From Phlebotomus papatasi (lineage: Eukaryota > Arthropoda > Insecta > Diptera > Psychodidae), in assembly GCF_024763615.1 (NCBI RefSeq), contig NC_077223.1, positions 43,338,627 through 43,402,626 of the forward strand: 64,000 nucleotides of DNA, in the 5' to 3' direction. Each line of letters starts with the position of its first letter. Positions within the stretch are counted from its first letter, which is position 1. This document shows, piece after piece, positions 41,125-52,492 of this stretch. A model generated the notes under the pieces. It worked only from the letters and a program-made list of their open reading frames with translations, had not been told where the DNA came from and ran no database searches. The position numbers and the translations under genes were made by a program.

Positions 41125-41380
41125 CACTGAGTGAGAGAAATCCGAAAAAGTTAAAATAACATTGCGGAAATGTTAATTTTACCATGCAGTATTGATCCGA
41201 AATTGGTGTAAATATTACCCTTTTCAGGTGTATTAGGGGTAGAAGGTACCCTTTTTCATGTTAATTTTACCCTTAATAAGGTGTAAAATTAACATTAAAA
41301 AATGTTCATATATTTTTACACCTAAAAAGTGTTAAATTTCTGAGGAAAAAATGTTAATCGCACCCTCTTTTTTTCTCAGC
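41125..41380. mobile_element. MITE family H, copy 1
   Basis: Inverted ends CACTGAGTGAGAGAAAT and the ctttttttctcag side. The interior contains the palindrome gttaattttaccc...gtgtaaaattaac. Collinear with 42692-42947 over its length. Confidence 0.7.
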
Positions 41381-42691
41381 CCAAAGCCGAAATATAAAGA
41401 ATTACGTTCAGTGGGAAAAAGTTTCAAATTCGAATTCACGATGCCAATTATCTCAGACAGCACACCATTTCTCCATTAATCTGAGACACTTTCTCTTCTA
41501 CGCAAACACATGAAATAAATCATAATATTCAAATAGTGACTTGCCAACATTGTGTAAAATATTCGAAAATTTGACTTTAAGATTCCATAAAACATCTATC
41601 TTGTGAATTTAAGCTCAATCAGAACTTGTTAATTCATTTGAAAAATCACAATTGCTGTTGAAAGGATCACAACTGAAATCCAAGAATTTATCAAAGATTA
41701 ATCGCTTCGGGCTATTTTTTGCAATAGTAACTTCAAATTTATCAACTATGTCATTCTGTGATTTTATTTTAATCACAGTACCATATCAATCCAAATATAA
41801 CCTCAGGCATCTATCTGCCAATTTAATATTGCAAGCTTCATTTGTGAATTTTTAATGAAAAATTTGGTCAATAGAATAATTTACAAAAAAAAATATTATT
41901 GTTGCTCAATCATCCTGTAGCCAGAACAAATATTAATCATTTAACAACAAACACGGTTTCGTTTATGTATTTTTAATTGAAATTATTTCTTTTTAATTAA
42001 ATTGTTGAGTGATATAGCCAAAATCCCATTTATGTTAAAACGAATGTTTAGAATGTTAAATTTTAGATTTTGTCTTTTATACAAAATTAATTGGACAAAC
42101 TTTATCCTTTTTTGATTCAAAACATTATATGCAATTCAATTAGAGTACTCCCAAATCAGTCTTCTCAGTTTTAAAACAAAGTATCAGTCTTAAAATATTA
42201 AAAAAAAGTAGTTTATGAGAGTGCCTGAGACAGAATTTCCATTTTTATTTGTAGTGCAGGAAAATGTGCTTTTTCAGCAATTTATAAAAGTCTATTTTGC
42301 GGTAATCCTATGTTAGAGTTTAGAATACTTTTCTCACCCTTTTTATACCCTGCATTCCGAGCTTTTGTAAATGAAATATATATCCAGATGACATAAATTG
42401 ATAAAAAAAAATTATTTATTTTTTCATAACTTAATTGAAAACCAATTTTTTTCTGTCTTGAGAGTAAATGCGCTTTTCAAGCCATTTTCCAAAGCTTCTT
42501 ATTGAAAGTCTCTTTGCAAAATGGAGACAAGTCGGCAGAATAAATGATACTTATGTAAGGGGGCGGTTAAAATAAAATTTAATTTTAAGAGATTTTTAAA
42601 AGTTATTGGTGAAAATATAGTTAACAATCACTTTGCTCTCATTTAATGCTTAATTGTTAACATTCGACTAACAGAACCAGTAATGCTACTG
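41381..42691. other. AT-rich, no gene seen
   Basis: Bases 41430-41500 share words with 48040-48115 (ccaattatctc, gagacactttctc), an old dispersed repeat. No coding signal. Confidence 0.45.
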
Positions 42692-42947
42692 CACTCAGAG
42701 AAATCCGAAAAAGTTAAAATAACATTCTGGAAATGTTCATTTTACCCTGCAGTATTGATCCTAAATCGGTGTAAATATTACTCTTTTAGGTATATTAGGG
42801 GTTAAAGTTACCCTTTTTCATGTTAATTTTACTCTTAAAAAGGTGTAAAATCTGCATTAAAAAATGTTGATATATTTTTTACACCTAAAAAAGTGTTAAA
42901 GTTTTGAGGAAAAAAAAAGTTAATCGCACCCTCTTTTTTTCTCAGTG
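42692..42947. mobile_element. MITE family H, copy 2
   Basis: Ends CACTCAGAGAAATCCG and ctcttttttt, then CTCAGTG, are inverted. Shares agttaaaataacattctgga and the ttaatcgcaccctc end with copy 1. Confidence 0.75.
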
Positions 42948-44032
42948 TGTTTATAGCTTTTTATAAATTCGACAAATTAATATACAATTGTACACAAGAA
43001 GAAATAGTGGTGTGGAGTGATCTCCGAGTTGAATTAAGGAGGTTCCCCGAATTAGAAACCCAATACTTAGCTGTTTTTCGCGATTTTTTTGGAGGAGAAG
43101 GAAACGACTAAGCTTTATGAAATGTTTGGTATATATTTATAGACATTCAAAGTGCGTAAATAATTTTTTTTCGAAAAAAAATACAATATCGCGGATTAAT
43201 GAGTAATTTACTGGAGTGCTTTGTCACAGTATACACCCTAATTGGCGGGAAATCTGCAGCTTATAATTTTTGTCTGAAAAAAAACAGATTAATTTTCAAA
43301 ATTCTTAAATTTATTTTATAGCTAAACCACGAAAAACTGAAGAAAATCATAAAATTCGACCTTTTTCGCAGGTTTTTTTTTTAAATTAGGTTTTTCGGAT
43401 GAAATTTTGACTTTAACATGCTGTAAAAAATAGAAAAAAATAGATTTTCTGAAATCATTTAGGTTCAACTAGAAAAGCATTTAATTCTGAAGCAAATAAG
43501 CCCTTATGCGTTTCAATCGGTCCATAAGTTTTTTTTGATAAATTTCCCGCCAATTCGACTAAATCTTAAAAATGAGAAGTGGAGAAAACGAGCTTCAAAG
43601 TTTTGTATGTTCGTCCAGGCGCTTGCAAAACTGCTACGCGCTCCTTTGCTTTCGGCTCTCTATCTTCGAAAATACTTGGAATTGAGTTCTGAAAATTTGT
43701 TAGATAGTTTATCTATCGATTTAAGCAATAACAAAAAATATCGATTTCTTTTGACCTTGTAATTCGGGAAACCCTTGACTTGATGGATATCGATAAAATT
43801 CAATCTCGACTGAAGTATATGTTTAAATGTTTTAGTTCTAAGTATATATTTTATAAAATATTATTTTATATATTATATATTATTTTATAAATTTTTTTTT
43901 TAATTTATATTATTTTATAAAAGTTGAAATAACTCTTGAAGTCTCTTCTTTCTCTTCTTTTTTTACCAATAAATAAAAGTAAAATTAACTCTAAATTATA
44001 TAGTTCACCGAAAATCACAACGAAAAGAGTTA
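42948..44032. other. AT-rich, no gene seen
   Basis: Words attggcgggaaat (43241) and atttcccgccaattcg (43540) are inverted about 310 bases apart, and aattaaggaggttccccgaa (43032) pairs with aattcgggaaaccct (43760), so 43030-43775 may be an old fold-back element. It contains the 75-codon ORF at 43535-43762. Low confidence. Confidence 0.4.
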
Positions 44033-44480
44033 GGGCAGAATCACAATGACAGTAAAATGCTCACCGTCACCGTCAAAGCCCTCACCGTATTTCGTTAATT
44101 TATGCATTTTCATTGCAATTCTTACGCAAATTTTATATTACCGTGTTACAGTATCTCATACTCGGTGGCACTAGGTGAAAATAATATAAGAAAATTGAAG
44201 AAATAAAACGAAAATGCGATAAACGGTGAGCAAAAAAACTATGCGAAAAACTGTAGCAAAAAATCCTACAGTTTTTTTTTTGCTTACCGTTTATCGCGTT
44301 CTCGTTTTATTTCTTCAATTTTCTTATACTATTTTCACCTAGTGCCACCGAGTATGAGACAAGGTAATATCGTAATGGAAAATTTGCGTAAGAATTGCAA
44401 TGAAAATGCGTAAATCAACGAAATACGGTGAGGGCTTTGACGGTGACGGTGAGCATTTTACTGTCAATGTGATTCTGGCC
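44033..44480. mobile_element. fold-back MITE, family A, copy 2
   Basis: Begins GGGCAGAATCACAATGACAG and ends CTGTCAATGTGATTCTGGCC. The arms are strongly complementary throughout and include the extra ctcaccgtcaccgtcaaag segment near each end. Flanks are TTA on the left and TTA on the right. No ORF. Confidence 0.9.
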
Positions 44481-45279
44481 TTAATTTAACATCTATTTGA
44501 GTAAGTTTTACTCGTTTTTTTTCTGGATGTAAAAAAAATATTCCTCTGCAAACTTCGTCTAATTTTGTCTGTCCTAACGAGAAATGTGCTTATTAATTAA
44601 ATTGGTCAATATCGATATCTCATCCTTAAAGAAAAACCCATAAAACGAGAAAAAAATCAATTTATTATTTATTTTCCATATTCTTTGCTCGAAACCCTTT
44701 AAACCTTGAACGTTTATCTCTTTGGCCTCTTTTGAAGATTCTCCTAAGTAACCCAAGAAGGTAACATTTTTTTAATTATTTATAATTTGTCCTTAGAGTT
44801 AATTGTGAATTACAAGGATATTTGAATCTAAGATAATTTTTGTAAGTACGGAAATGCTCGTTACCTGGACGACTCTAGCTCAATGAATTTGACTCAATTT
44901 GGGTAATTTGAGCTATTGGACTTAGGTATAAAAATGTAATATTATAATGATCCAATTTCATTTAAAATACATTAAAAAATGTATCGTTCGAAGCCTTGAG
45001 TCGTCCGAAGATAGCTTTCTCCTATCTGGTTAAACTGGTTAAACTCTACAACGTTTTTTACAAATTTTCTTTTGGGAAAGCAGATTATTTCAATCTTTAA
45101 AGAGTTTAAAGTGTCATTCCTGATTCACCAAAACTCTTAATTTGTTTTAAATCTCAATTTTTATTTAAATATTTGAAATAAAGTGTATTATATTTTGATT
45201 TTGTAACTCTCTAAAAAGAGAATTATGACCTCTGTAATTCGAACTAAGATATACTATTTTGTGATTCTCTCAAACATTG
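44481..45279. other. AT-rich spacer, no gene seen
   Basis: Lies between two family A copies. Bases 44930-45010 resemble 4460-4545 (aaaatataatattataatgga-like text, then acattaaaaaatg), an old repeat. Confidence 0.45.
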
Positions 45280-45675
45280 ACATTGACAGTTAAATGCTCA
45301 CCGTATTTCGTTAAATTTACGCATTTTCATTGCAATTCTTACGCAAATTTTCCATTACCGTATTACCTTATCTTATACTCGGTGATACTAGGTGAAAATA
45401 ATATAAGAAAATTGAAGAAATAAAACGAAAATGCGATAAACGGTGAGCAAAAAAAACTGTGCGATTAATTTCTCTTACAGTTTTCTTGCTCACCGTTTTC
45501 GAATTTTCGTTTTATTTCTTCAATTTTCTTATATTACTTTCACTTAGTGCCACCGAGTATGAGATAAGGTAATACGGTAATGGAAAATTTGCGTAAGAAT
45601 TGCAATGAAAATGCGGAAAGTAACGAAATACGGTGAAGCTACGGCGAGCATTGTATTGTTAATGTGATTCTGCCC
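45280..45675. mobile_element. fold-back MITE, family A, copy 3
   Basis: Same arms as copy 2 without the extra segment. The left terminal bases are eroded (cattgacagttaaatgctca), whereas the right end is intact (AATGTGATTCTGCCC then TA). Confidence 0.85.
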
Positions 45676-48601
45676 TAAATTATTAAAATCTTTTGGATCG
45701 AAAAAAAAAACTTTTTTATTAGAAACTTTTTATTGAGTAGATTGAGAACCTAAAACCTTTGAAAAAATAAGGTTCAATTAAATTGGCTTAATTCATATTA
45801 TATGGTCCGGAAAAGTTAAGGAAGTTCATGGAAAAATGGTAAAAGTTTAAAGCTTCTGTTTTTGTTCTTGGAAAATATGGTATTTTAAATTTTTCGGATT
45901 GTTGCATTTTGATGTTTTTCAAAGTTAAGGGCTAATAACGCTTGATATATTGCAATATAGTTACAAAAATTTTAGTATGTCTTGGTATATGTATGATTTA
46001 AAATTCATAGTAACAAGTTTTAAAATTAAAACGACTTACAGAACTTGGTTTTTCTTTTTCGATTTACACTTATTAAAGTAAGTGAAGCAGATATTGAGAC
46101 TGAAGGTCGGCGGATAGTCCCCTAAAAAAAGCGTGGTTCTCTTAAATTATTCGTCGCTTTTTACTAATTATTTTTGCATAAGATAATTGGTAAAAAGCGG
46201 CAGATAATTTTCAAAAAATAGCTTTTTTTTCTTAGGTGACGATCTGACCTACACAGCCGATACATAACTCCGCTTACCTCATTAAGATCGTTACGTTTCA
46301 ATTTTGAGATTTAAAAAAATGACATTTTTTATAGGTTATTCTTTTATATTTTACTGCATCCTTTTGGTACTCCGTTGGGTACCCAAAGAATAATTTGGAT
46401 ACTCTTTAAAAAGCATTTTTTTTAGTCTATTTAAAATCGATAAGAATCCGATTCTTGTTAATGATTACAGTCCATAAGAATATCCATATCTAGGACATTT
46501 TTTGCAGGAGCTTGAACAATTTCTGAGTTAAAATAATTTTGATCAAAAATCGTGAAATTAGCTAGCTAGATATGTTACGCTGTAGCAATAGTTAAAGAGA
46601 ACATAAATGAGATTTCTAAGACCAAAATTTGGAACTTGAAGACTTAGTTCCGAATTTTTAATTTTAATATTTTAAAAATTGCAAAAACAGCATTTTTTAC
46701 GCAGGTTGGTCAAGTTTTTAATTAGTGAAAAAATTATAATAATTTGTATTTTAAAGAATCTTTGAAAAAAATAACTAATAATTTCCAAATTGTTATTATA
46801 ATTCAAATTCTTCAATGTGAAATATTAAAATCAGCTTAGTATTAGAATATTTCTGTAAAATATTCAAGTGGATGCGATTTGCACAGTTTATGATTCCACA
46901 GGGCATTTTGCGGCCTGATTTTAAAATTCATTATCGTGCTGTAAATTCAATCACAGAATGGCATTAAGTTAATTTAGTAAATTTTCATGTAAATGTTTTT
47001 ATTGGTTATTTAACTCCAAAATATGTAAATTTTGACAGCTGATTGGCATGTTCTAAAAGCATTAAATTGTAATTATCCATCCAAACAGTTAAATGCTAAA
47101 CTCCTCTACTAGTCACATAATAGAGTATCAATGCACTAAAATCAATTATTTAATTATCATTACCAATTATTTGACCCATTTATGAAGATAATTTTCAGTC
47201 CATTGCGGAGATAATTTTATCTGTTTTGTAAAACACTTGTACCAATATATTCTACTAATACACGTTTATTCTGTATTTTAAGTAAATTTCAAGAGAACTT
47301 ATTTTCTTTCTCAATTGAGAAAAGATCCAGTTTTGCATTTTTGGTAAAGACGTGTTTTTTTTGACATGACAACCTTCTCTGGAAGTCTCAAATTCTGAGA
47401 AAAAAAAGAGCAAAGACAAAAAACACCGACTAAAAGTACAATCTTCAACTGAACTTGCCCAAAAACGTATAATTCAATATCGTCAATATATCAATGATAG
47501 ACCAAAATTACAAGTTTCGAGTGAAATTGAACCATCAAATATGTAAAATGCAATTATATTTTTGCCTTAACACTTCGAAAATCGAATTTCAACACTTTAA
47601 GAATGGTGTTTTAAACGGGGAGAGAGAGGCAATTGTAAATATACTTAAAGGAATAATCTTAAATATATCTTCTTTAAATACTGTGAAAAAGACATGAATG
47701 AAATATTAGAGCTCTAATTTTGACTTGAAAATGTTAGTTGATAGGTAATTTTTATCTTTACAGAAGTATTTAGAATATTCTTGCTAATTCAATGTAGACT
47801 TTAAGAGGTTGATCTTAATCGGTGGTTTTATCAAATGAAACTGTATTGGGATTACGCACAATTAGCTTTGTTTGGTAAACAGGTTTTTGGAAATTGCGTA
47901 TGTAATGCACTGTGCTGTGCAGTTACTTTTCTTATTTTAAAATTATGTCTGATTTACGATGAAATTCACAAGCATAATCAAACAAAACTCAGTCATTTCC
48001 ATTAAATTCTGCAGTTTTGTTTGTTTGCAAAAATTTAGCGGTGAAAAATACCAATTATCTCGTACAACACACAATTTTTCGGTAATCCGAGACACTTTCT
48101 CCTCATCTAAATTTAGAAGCGAAATTAGTTTCATATACTCATTTACTAATATTTAGTTAATTTAAACTGACAAATAATATTTCAAAGGAACGTGTTCCAC
48201 AAGACCATTTCCACAGTCAATAGGAGACACTACGCGTCTCAGTCTAAATTCCACATGACATTCTTTCGATGAGGAGAATGGGATTTGTTTTTCGGAACAT
48301 AATTGTCACTTTCGCAACGAAGTGCTAAAACGATTTTTAGCTTGGCAACGGTAAGATATATAATCACTATTTTTTTAAGTTTAAAGAAATTACTTTATTT
48401 CTCGAGATTCGCTGTGCTCACAACCGGAGTGTGGAATTCAAAAAAGTGTCTCAGCTAAAATGTAAAAGCTTCTATTTACGAAAAATATCGTTGAGAATCG
48501 AGGAATTTAAACAGAATTTCAAATTTTTATACTAAAAATTCGACTAAAGGTAAAATAAGAAAAATTATTTTGTGAAATTGTTTGTAAATGTTTATTAATT
48601 A
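45676..48601. other. AT-rich, no gene seen
   Basis: No exon or domain was found. Weak U-family wording is present at 46060-46130 (gatattgagactgaaggtcg). Bases 48180-48600 carry old repeat words shared with 1040-1130, 41430-41500 and 52500-52850 (gtgttccacaaga, ttccacatgac, gtgtctcagctaaaa). Confidence 0.45.
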
Positions 48602-49016
48602 GGGCAGAATCACATTGACAGTAAAATGCTCACCGTCACCGTCAAAGCCTCACCATATTTCGTTAATTTACGCATTCTCACTGCAATTCTTACGCAAATT
48701 CTCAATTACCGTATTTCCTTATGTCATACTCGGTGGCCCTAGGTGAAAATAATATAAGAAAATAAAGAAATAAAAGGAAAAATTCGATAAACGGAGAGCA
48801 AAAAAACTGTCCGATTACTTTCTCGTACAGTTTTTTTTGCTCACCGTTTATCGTATTTTCGTTTTATTTCTTCAATTTTCTTACATTATTTTCACGTAGT
48901 GCCGCCGAGTATGAGATAAGGTAATACGGTAATTGAAAATTTGCGTAAGAATTGCAATGAAAATGCATAAATTGATGAAATACGGTGAGAATTTGACCGT
49001 CAATGTGATTCTGCCC
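48602..49016. mobile_element. fold-back MITE, family A, copy 4
   Basis: Begins GGGCAGAATCACATTGACAG and ends TGTGATTCTGCCC. TTA flanks both sides. The centre is aaaaactgtccgattacttt, then ctcgtacagttttt. The arms differ at scattered sites. Confidence 0.9.
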
Positions 49017-49023
49017 TTACTAC

Positions 49024-49370
49024 AGAGAACACACGAAATACTCCTTAAAAAATCCACAAAAAATTAATAATAGTTTAGACTTTTTTACGAACTTTATTCG
49101 TCACATGATCACTTAACGAACGTTGTTATACAAATATTTGTTCATGAAATTTTGTTTTGTTGACAAAACTTTACGAATAAATTACAAAGTTTTACGGACA
49201 TTTACGAACACATGTTTATAAAATAACAAAAAATGCTCCTTAAGTGATCATGTTCACAAACAATATTGGTGAAATAGTTACAAACATTTACGAACTTTTT
49301 AGTGGGTTATACAATTTAGGAGCACTTTGTAAGTTCCCAGTAGGAATTCACAAACAATTAAGAAAAACCA
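49024..49370. mobile_element. family G element, diverged copy
   Basis: Palindromic text with acgaacattt- and aaatgttcgt-type words, including cacatgatcacttaacgaac and aagtgatcatgttcacaaac inverted around about 49170. Ends are eroded. Confidence 0.6.
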
Positions 49371-49428
49371 GTAAGATGTTAAAGGATTTACAGTTATTAT
49401 GAAAAGGTTTTACTATAAAACACAAATG

Positions 49429-49508
49429 TTCCAGCGAGCAAAAGACACCGTTTTCAGCATATTTTTGCTGAAAACGCTGCCTTTTATAGCTAACTGTGTT
49501 CGCTGGGA
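49429..49508. mobile_element. short hairpin element, CCAGCGA ends
   Basis: CCAGCGAGCA at the left and TGTTCGCTGG at the right. Inside, the perfect inverted pair gttttcagca / tgctgaaaac surrounds a six-base loop. About 80 bases in all. A CCAGCGAACA-type end suggests a tiny MITE; no duplication was identified. Confidence 0.55.
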
Positions 49509-50749
49509 AATCTCATTGTTTTAATTTTTTTTGGGGAGTTTCGAAATTCGAAAAGGAAGTATTTCAGCCATTATGTTGATAAAGTAATGGTTGCATTCAC
49601 AAGTAGAGCTTATATCTCCAACTAAAAGATAAATGGACCTCTAATTCTACAAAATCTCGTTGATATTCGAAGATTTAAACCCACTTTCGAAATTTTGTAT
49701 CAACACAAAGGTGGGGAAAGCTTTAGAAATATTAAACTAAAAAACTGGGAAAAAATTACTGAGTGATTAATAAGGGATTTAATAATGGGACAGGAATATT
49801 AAACATCGTTGCCATCGTACTCACAATATAGCGGAGACCGTGGAGACAGACACACTTTGACGCCCGAGCATTTCGAAATTCGAACAAGAAGTACTTCAGC
49901 CATCTTGCGGAATTATAATTATCAAGAAATAAAAATATCTCTTGGCATTTGATTTTTGCGCAAACTTTCCCGAAATTAGAATGAAAAAGGATCAACTTGC
50001 TTGAGTTAGTCCCTTGTTTCACAAAAATTTGAACGATAAATTTATTTTGTGCTCCTTAACTTCAAACAAATTGCGCAAGCAATAAAAAAGAGTAAAATTT
50101 TGAAAAACTTTTCAAATAATGAAATTTAATGACTTATATCATCTGATAATTTATTAAATTCTCTTTCTAAGTGCATTAAAGTCTGAAAATCGTAAAAAAA
50201 ACATTAGTTGTCCCCTTGTAATTTCCAAGAAGCGACATGTTCTCTTGGGAAAGCTCCAGGTGTAAGCGCTCGGATTGCATCTCAAAATTGCTTTTCCAAA
50301 ATAAGCTGTTCTGTCTTGATCCGGAAGTTTACTTCAATTATTAACTAATCAGTATTTTCCATTACTTTACACCTGTTTATTAGATAATTTACAATCGAAT
50401 TCCAGTGAATGTTTCTAATCTTTCTAATGTGCAAGTAATTAATTCTGTAGGACGTGCTTTAATTTATATTATTTCATTTTAAATTACCAATTGCCCAATG
50501 GGACAAAAGAAAGTATGAAAAATCATACATTTTTTCATTAAACTCCCAAGTCGCAATCATGTGAAATAATTTTTTGACAAATTGAATAAACAAAAATCAA
50601 TTTCATTAATTTAGCGCGAAGAACACGAATTTAGATTGCTTTTCTGGTTCTTCTTGTTAAAAATGTAAAAACCACTTTGGTGATTAAATTGCTTCATAAC
50701 TCGAAGATTCAGTTGAATTACAAAAATAAAATTTACTACAAAATTATAG
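49509..50749. repeat. old interspersed repeat, then AT-rich spacer
   Basis: 49600-50010 shares words with 1040-1640 and 50940-51180 (aaatggacctctaattctac, tgttccacaagaa-like and gattcgaa-like text, aataatgggacaggaatatt). It gives the uninterrupted form of the site where family A copy 1 is inserted. The 88-codon - strand ORF lies in this repeat. The rest is AT-rich with no gene seen. Confidence 0.5.
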
Positions 50750-50870
50750 GGGAAAATACTCTCCCTTCGAACGTTCATGCCTTCAAATAATGTGAATTTT
50801 CTTTTATTTTCCAAAAAGACTTATACATTTCGATTAAATATTAGCTAGCTTATTATCAGATATTGATATC
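50750..50870. mobile_element. MITE family C, left half only
   Basis: taggggaaaatactctccct, then tcgaacgttcatgccttc, matches the left arms at 51571 and 52278. The right arm is missing, so the copy is truncated near gatatctgataattatg. Confidence 0.65.
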
Positions 50871-51296
50871 TGATAATTATGTTTATTCAAGTGAAGAGAT
50901 TTATTTTCAAAACTTGTTTTGGCTAAAAACTAATTTAGATTTTCATTTTCACAAAATGTCGTTAATGTTCGAAAAATTCAGACAGAATTTCGAATTTTCT
51001 TTTACTAAAAATTCCCATAAAATAATAATTAAAATGTTTGAAACACCAGAATAAGAAGATGTAAAAGGAGTTATACTCAGTAATTATGAAGGGATTTAAT
51101 AATAAGGCAGGAATATTGTGAGCATCTTGACTTCGTTTTTTCCACAAGAAAGACTAACACATGATGACGCTGAGACACTTTTAAATTCGAACAAGATATA
51201 CGTATTCCACCACGTGGGCGAAACGAGAAGTAAAAACGTTTTTTCTTCAGCTTTCGAAAGCAATTTTCGAATGCCTCCAGAAAACTGAAGGTTAAG
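50871..51296. repeat. interspersed repeat shared with 1.56-1.93 kb
   Basis: Collinear with 1559-1935 by shared words (gttcgaaaaatt, atactcagtaattatgaagg, acacatgatgac, aattcgaacaagata). Small frames on both strands show no domain. Confidence 0.55.
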
Positions 51297-51534
51297 TACA
51301 GTAGACTCTCTCTCAAATGGACATTTGGGGCGAAATATCATCCGGTTTATCGATTGATTTCGGCTTCAAAGCCTTTGAAAATTCCACAAAAAGCGCTCAA
51401 TCATAAAGAAACACGATAAAATAGGAAGAACTACAGCGAATTTGAGCAAATTAGCTTCATAATTAAACGTGAAAAATGTCAACAAAATTTATCGCCCGAT
51501 TGAAAAAGAACCGATTGAGCGAGAGTCTACTGTA
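51297..51534. mobile_element. MITE family D, copy 2
   Basis: TACAGTAGACTCTCTCTCAA at the left and TTGAGCGAGAGTCTACTGTA at the right. Interior shares cacaaaaagcgctcaatcat and cataattaaacgtgaaaa with copies 1 and 3. Orientation is opposite to copy 1. Confidence 0.85.
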
Positions 51535-51570
51535 TATAACACTCGCTGAGCGTTTTCATCCGTCACTTAG

Positions 51571-51785
51571 GGGAAAGTACTCTCCCTTCGAACGTTCATG
51601 CCTTCGAATAGTGTGAATTTTCTATTGTTTTTCCTAAGAGACTTACACATTCTATTAAATATTAGTTAGATTATCATGAGTTTTTGATAATCCCAAGATA
51701 ATTATGTGTAAGTTTCCTAAAAAAAAAAGAGAGAAAATTCACATTGTTCGAAGGCATGAACGTTCGAAGGGAGAGTACTTTCCCC
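51571..51785. mobile_element. fold-back MITE, family C, copy 2
   Basis: Begins GGGGAAAGTACTCTCCCTTC (one base of the G run precedes 51571) and ends GAAGGGAGAGTACTTTCCCC. The arms pair through tcgaacgttcatgccttcga and tgtgaattttct. Flanked by TTA on the left and TA on the right. Confidence 0.85.
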
Positions 51786-52277
51786 TAAACTAATTTAGAG
51801 TTCGGACAACTGTTTTAAACCCCGTAAAACTTCAAAAAAAAATTAATTAACTAATCTTTAAAGTACTCTAAAATTGTATAACAAATCTGTATTATTTACT
51901 AAATTATTAAAGTCCGAACTACTATATTGGTTTGTGCGAAATTACAAATTTTACCTTAATTCAAAATTTCGAAAATTTGCTGAGTAAGAGCGAGTTCACC
52001 TAATACATAAATTTGTGACAAGAAAATTCAATTTTGAATGATCCACAGTACGAGTCTGTCTTATATACTCTGAAGAAATAAGTTCTGACAAATTAACAAG
52101 AAAAGTTTGTCAAAAGGATGTCCTTCCATTCAGAATTTGGAAAAGTTTGTCTAAAGGATGTTTTCCATATAAAATGTAAGAAAAAGTTACGTCGAATTGG
52201 TGAACAACATCCTTTTGACAAAATTTTAACAAGATCCATTAGTTCAATTAATAAATCTTTTTTTTTTCAGAGCATTA

Positions 52278-52492
52278 GGGGAAAGTGCTCTCCCTTCGAA
52301 CGTTCATGCCTTCGAATAATGTGAATTTCTTTTGTTTTTCGTAAGAGATTTACACTAAATTATCACGGAATTATCAACAATTGATGATAAACCAACTAAT
52401 ATTTAATAGAAATGTGTAAGTCTCTTAGGAAAACTAAAAGAAAATTCACATTATTCGATAGCATGAACGTTCGAAGGGAGAGTACTTTCCCC
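52278..52492. mobile_element. fold-back MITE, family C, copy 3
   Basis: Begins GGGGAAAGTGCTCTCCCTTC and ends GAAGGGAGAGTACTTTCCCC, with TTA on the left and TATTA on the right. Almost identical in length and layout to copy 2, 500 bases away. Confidence 0.85.
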
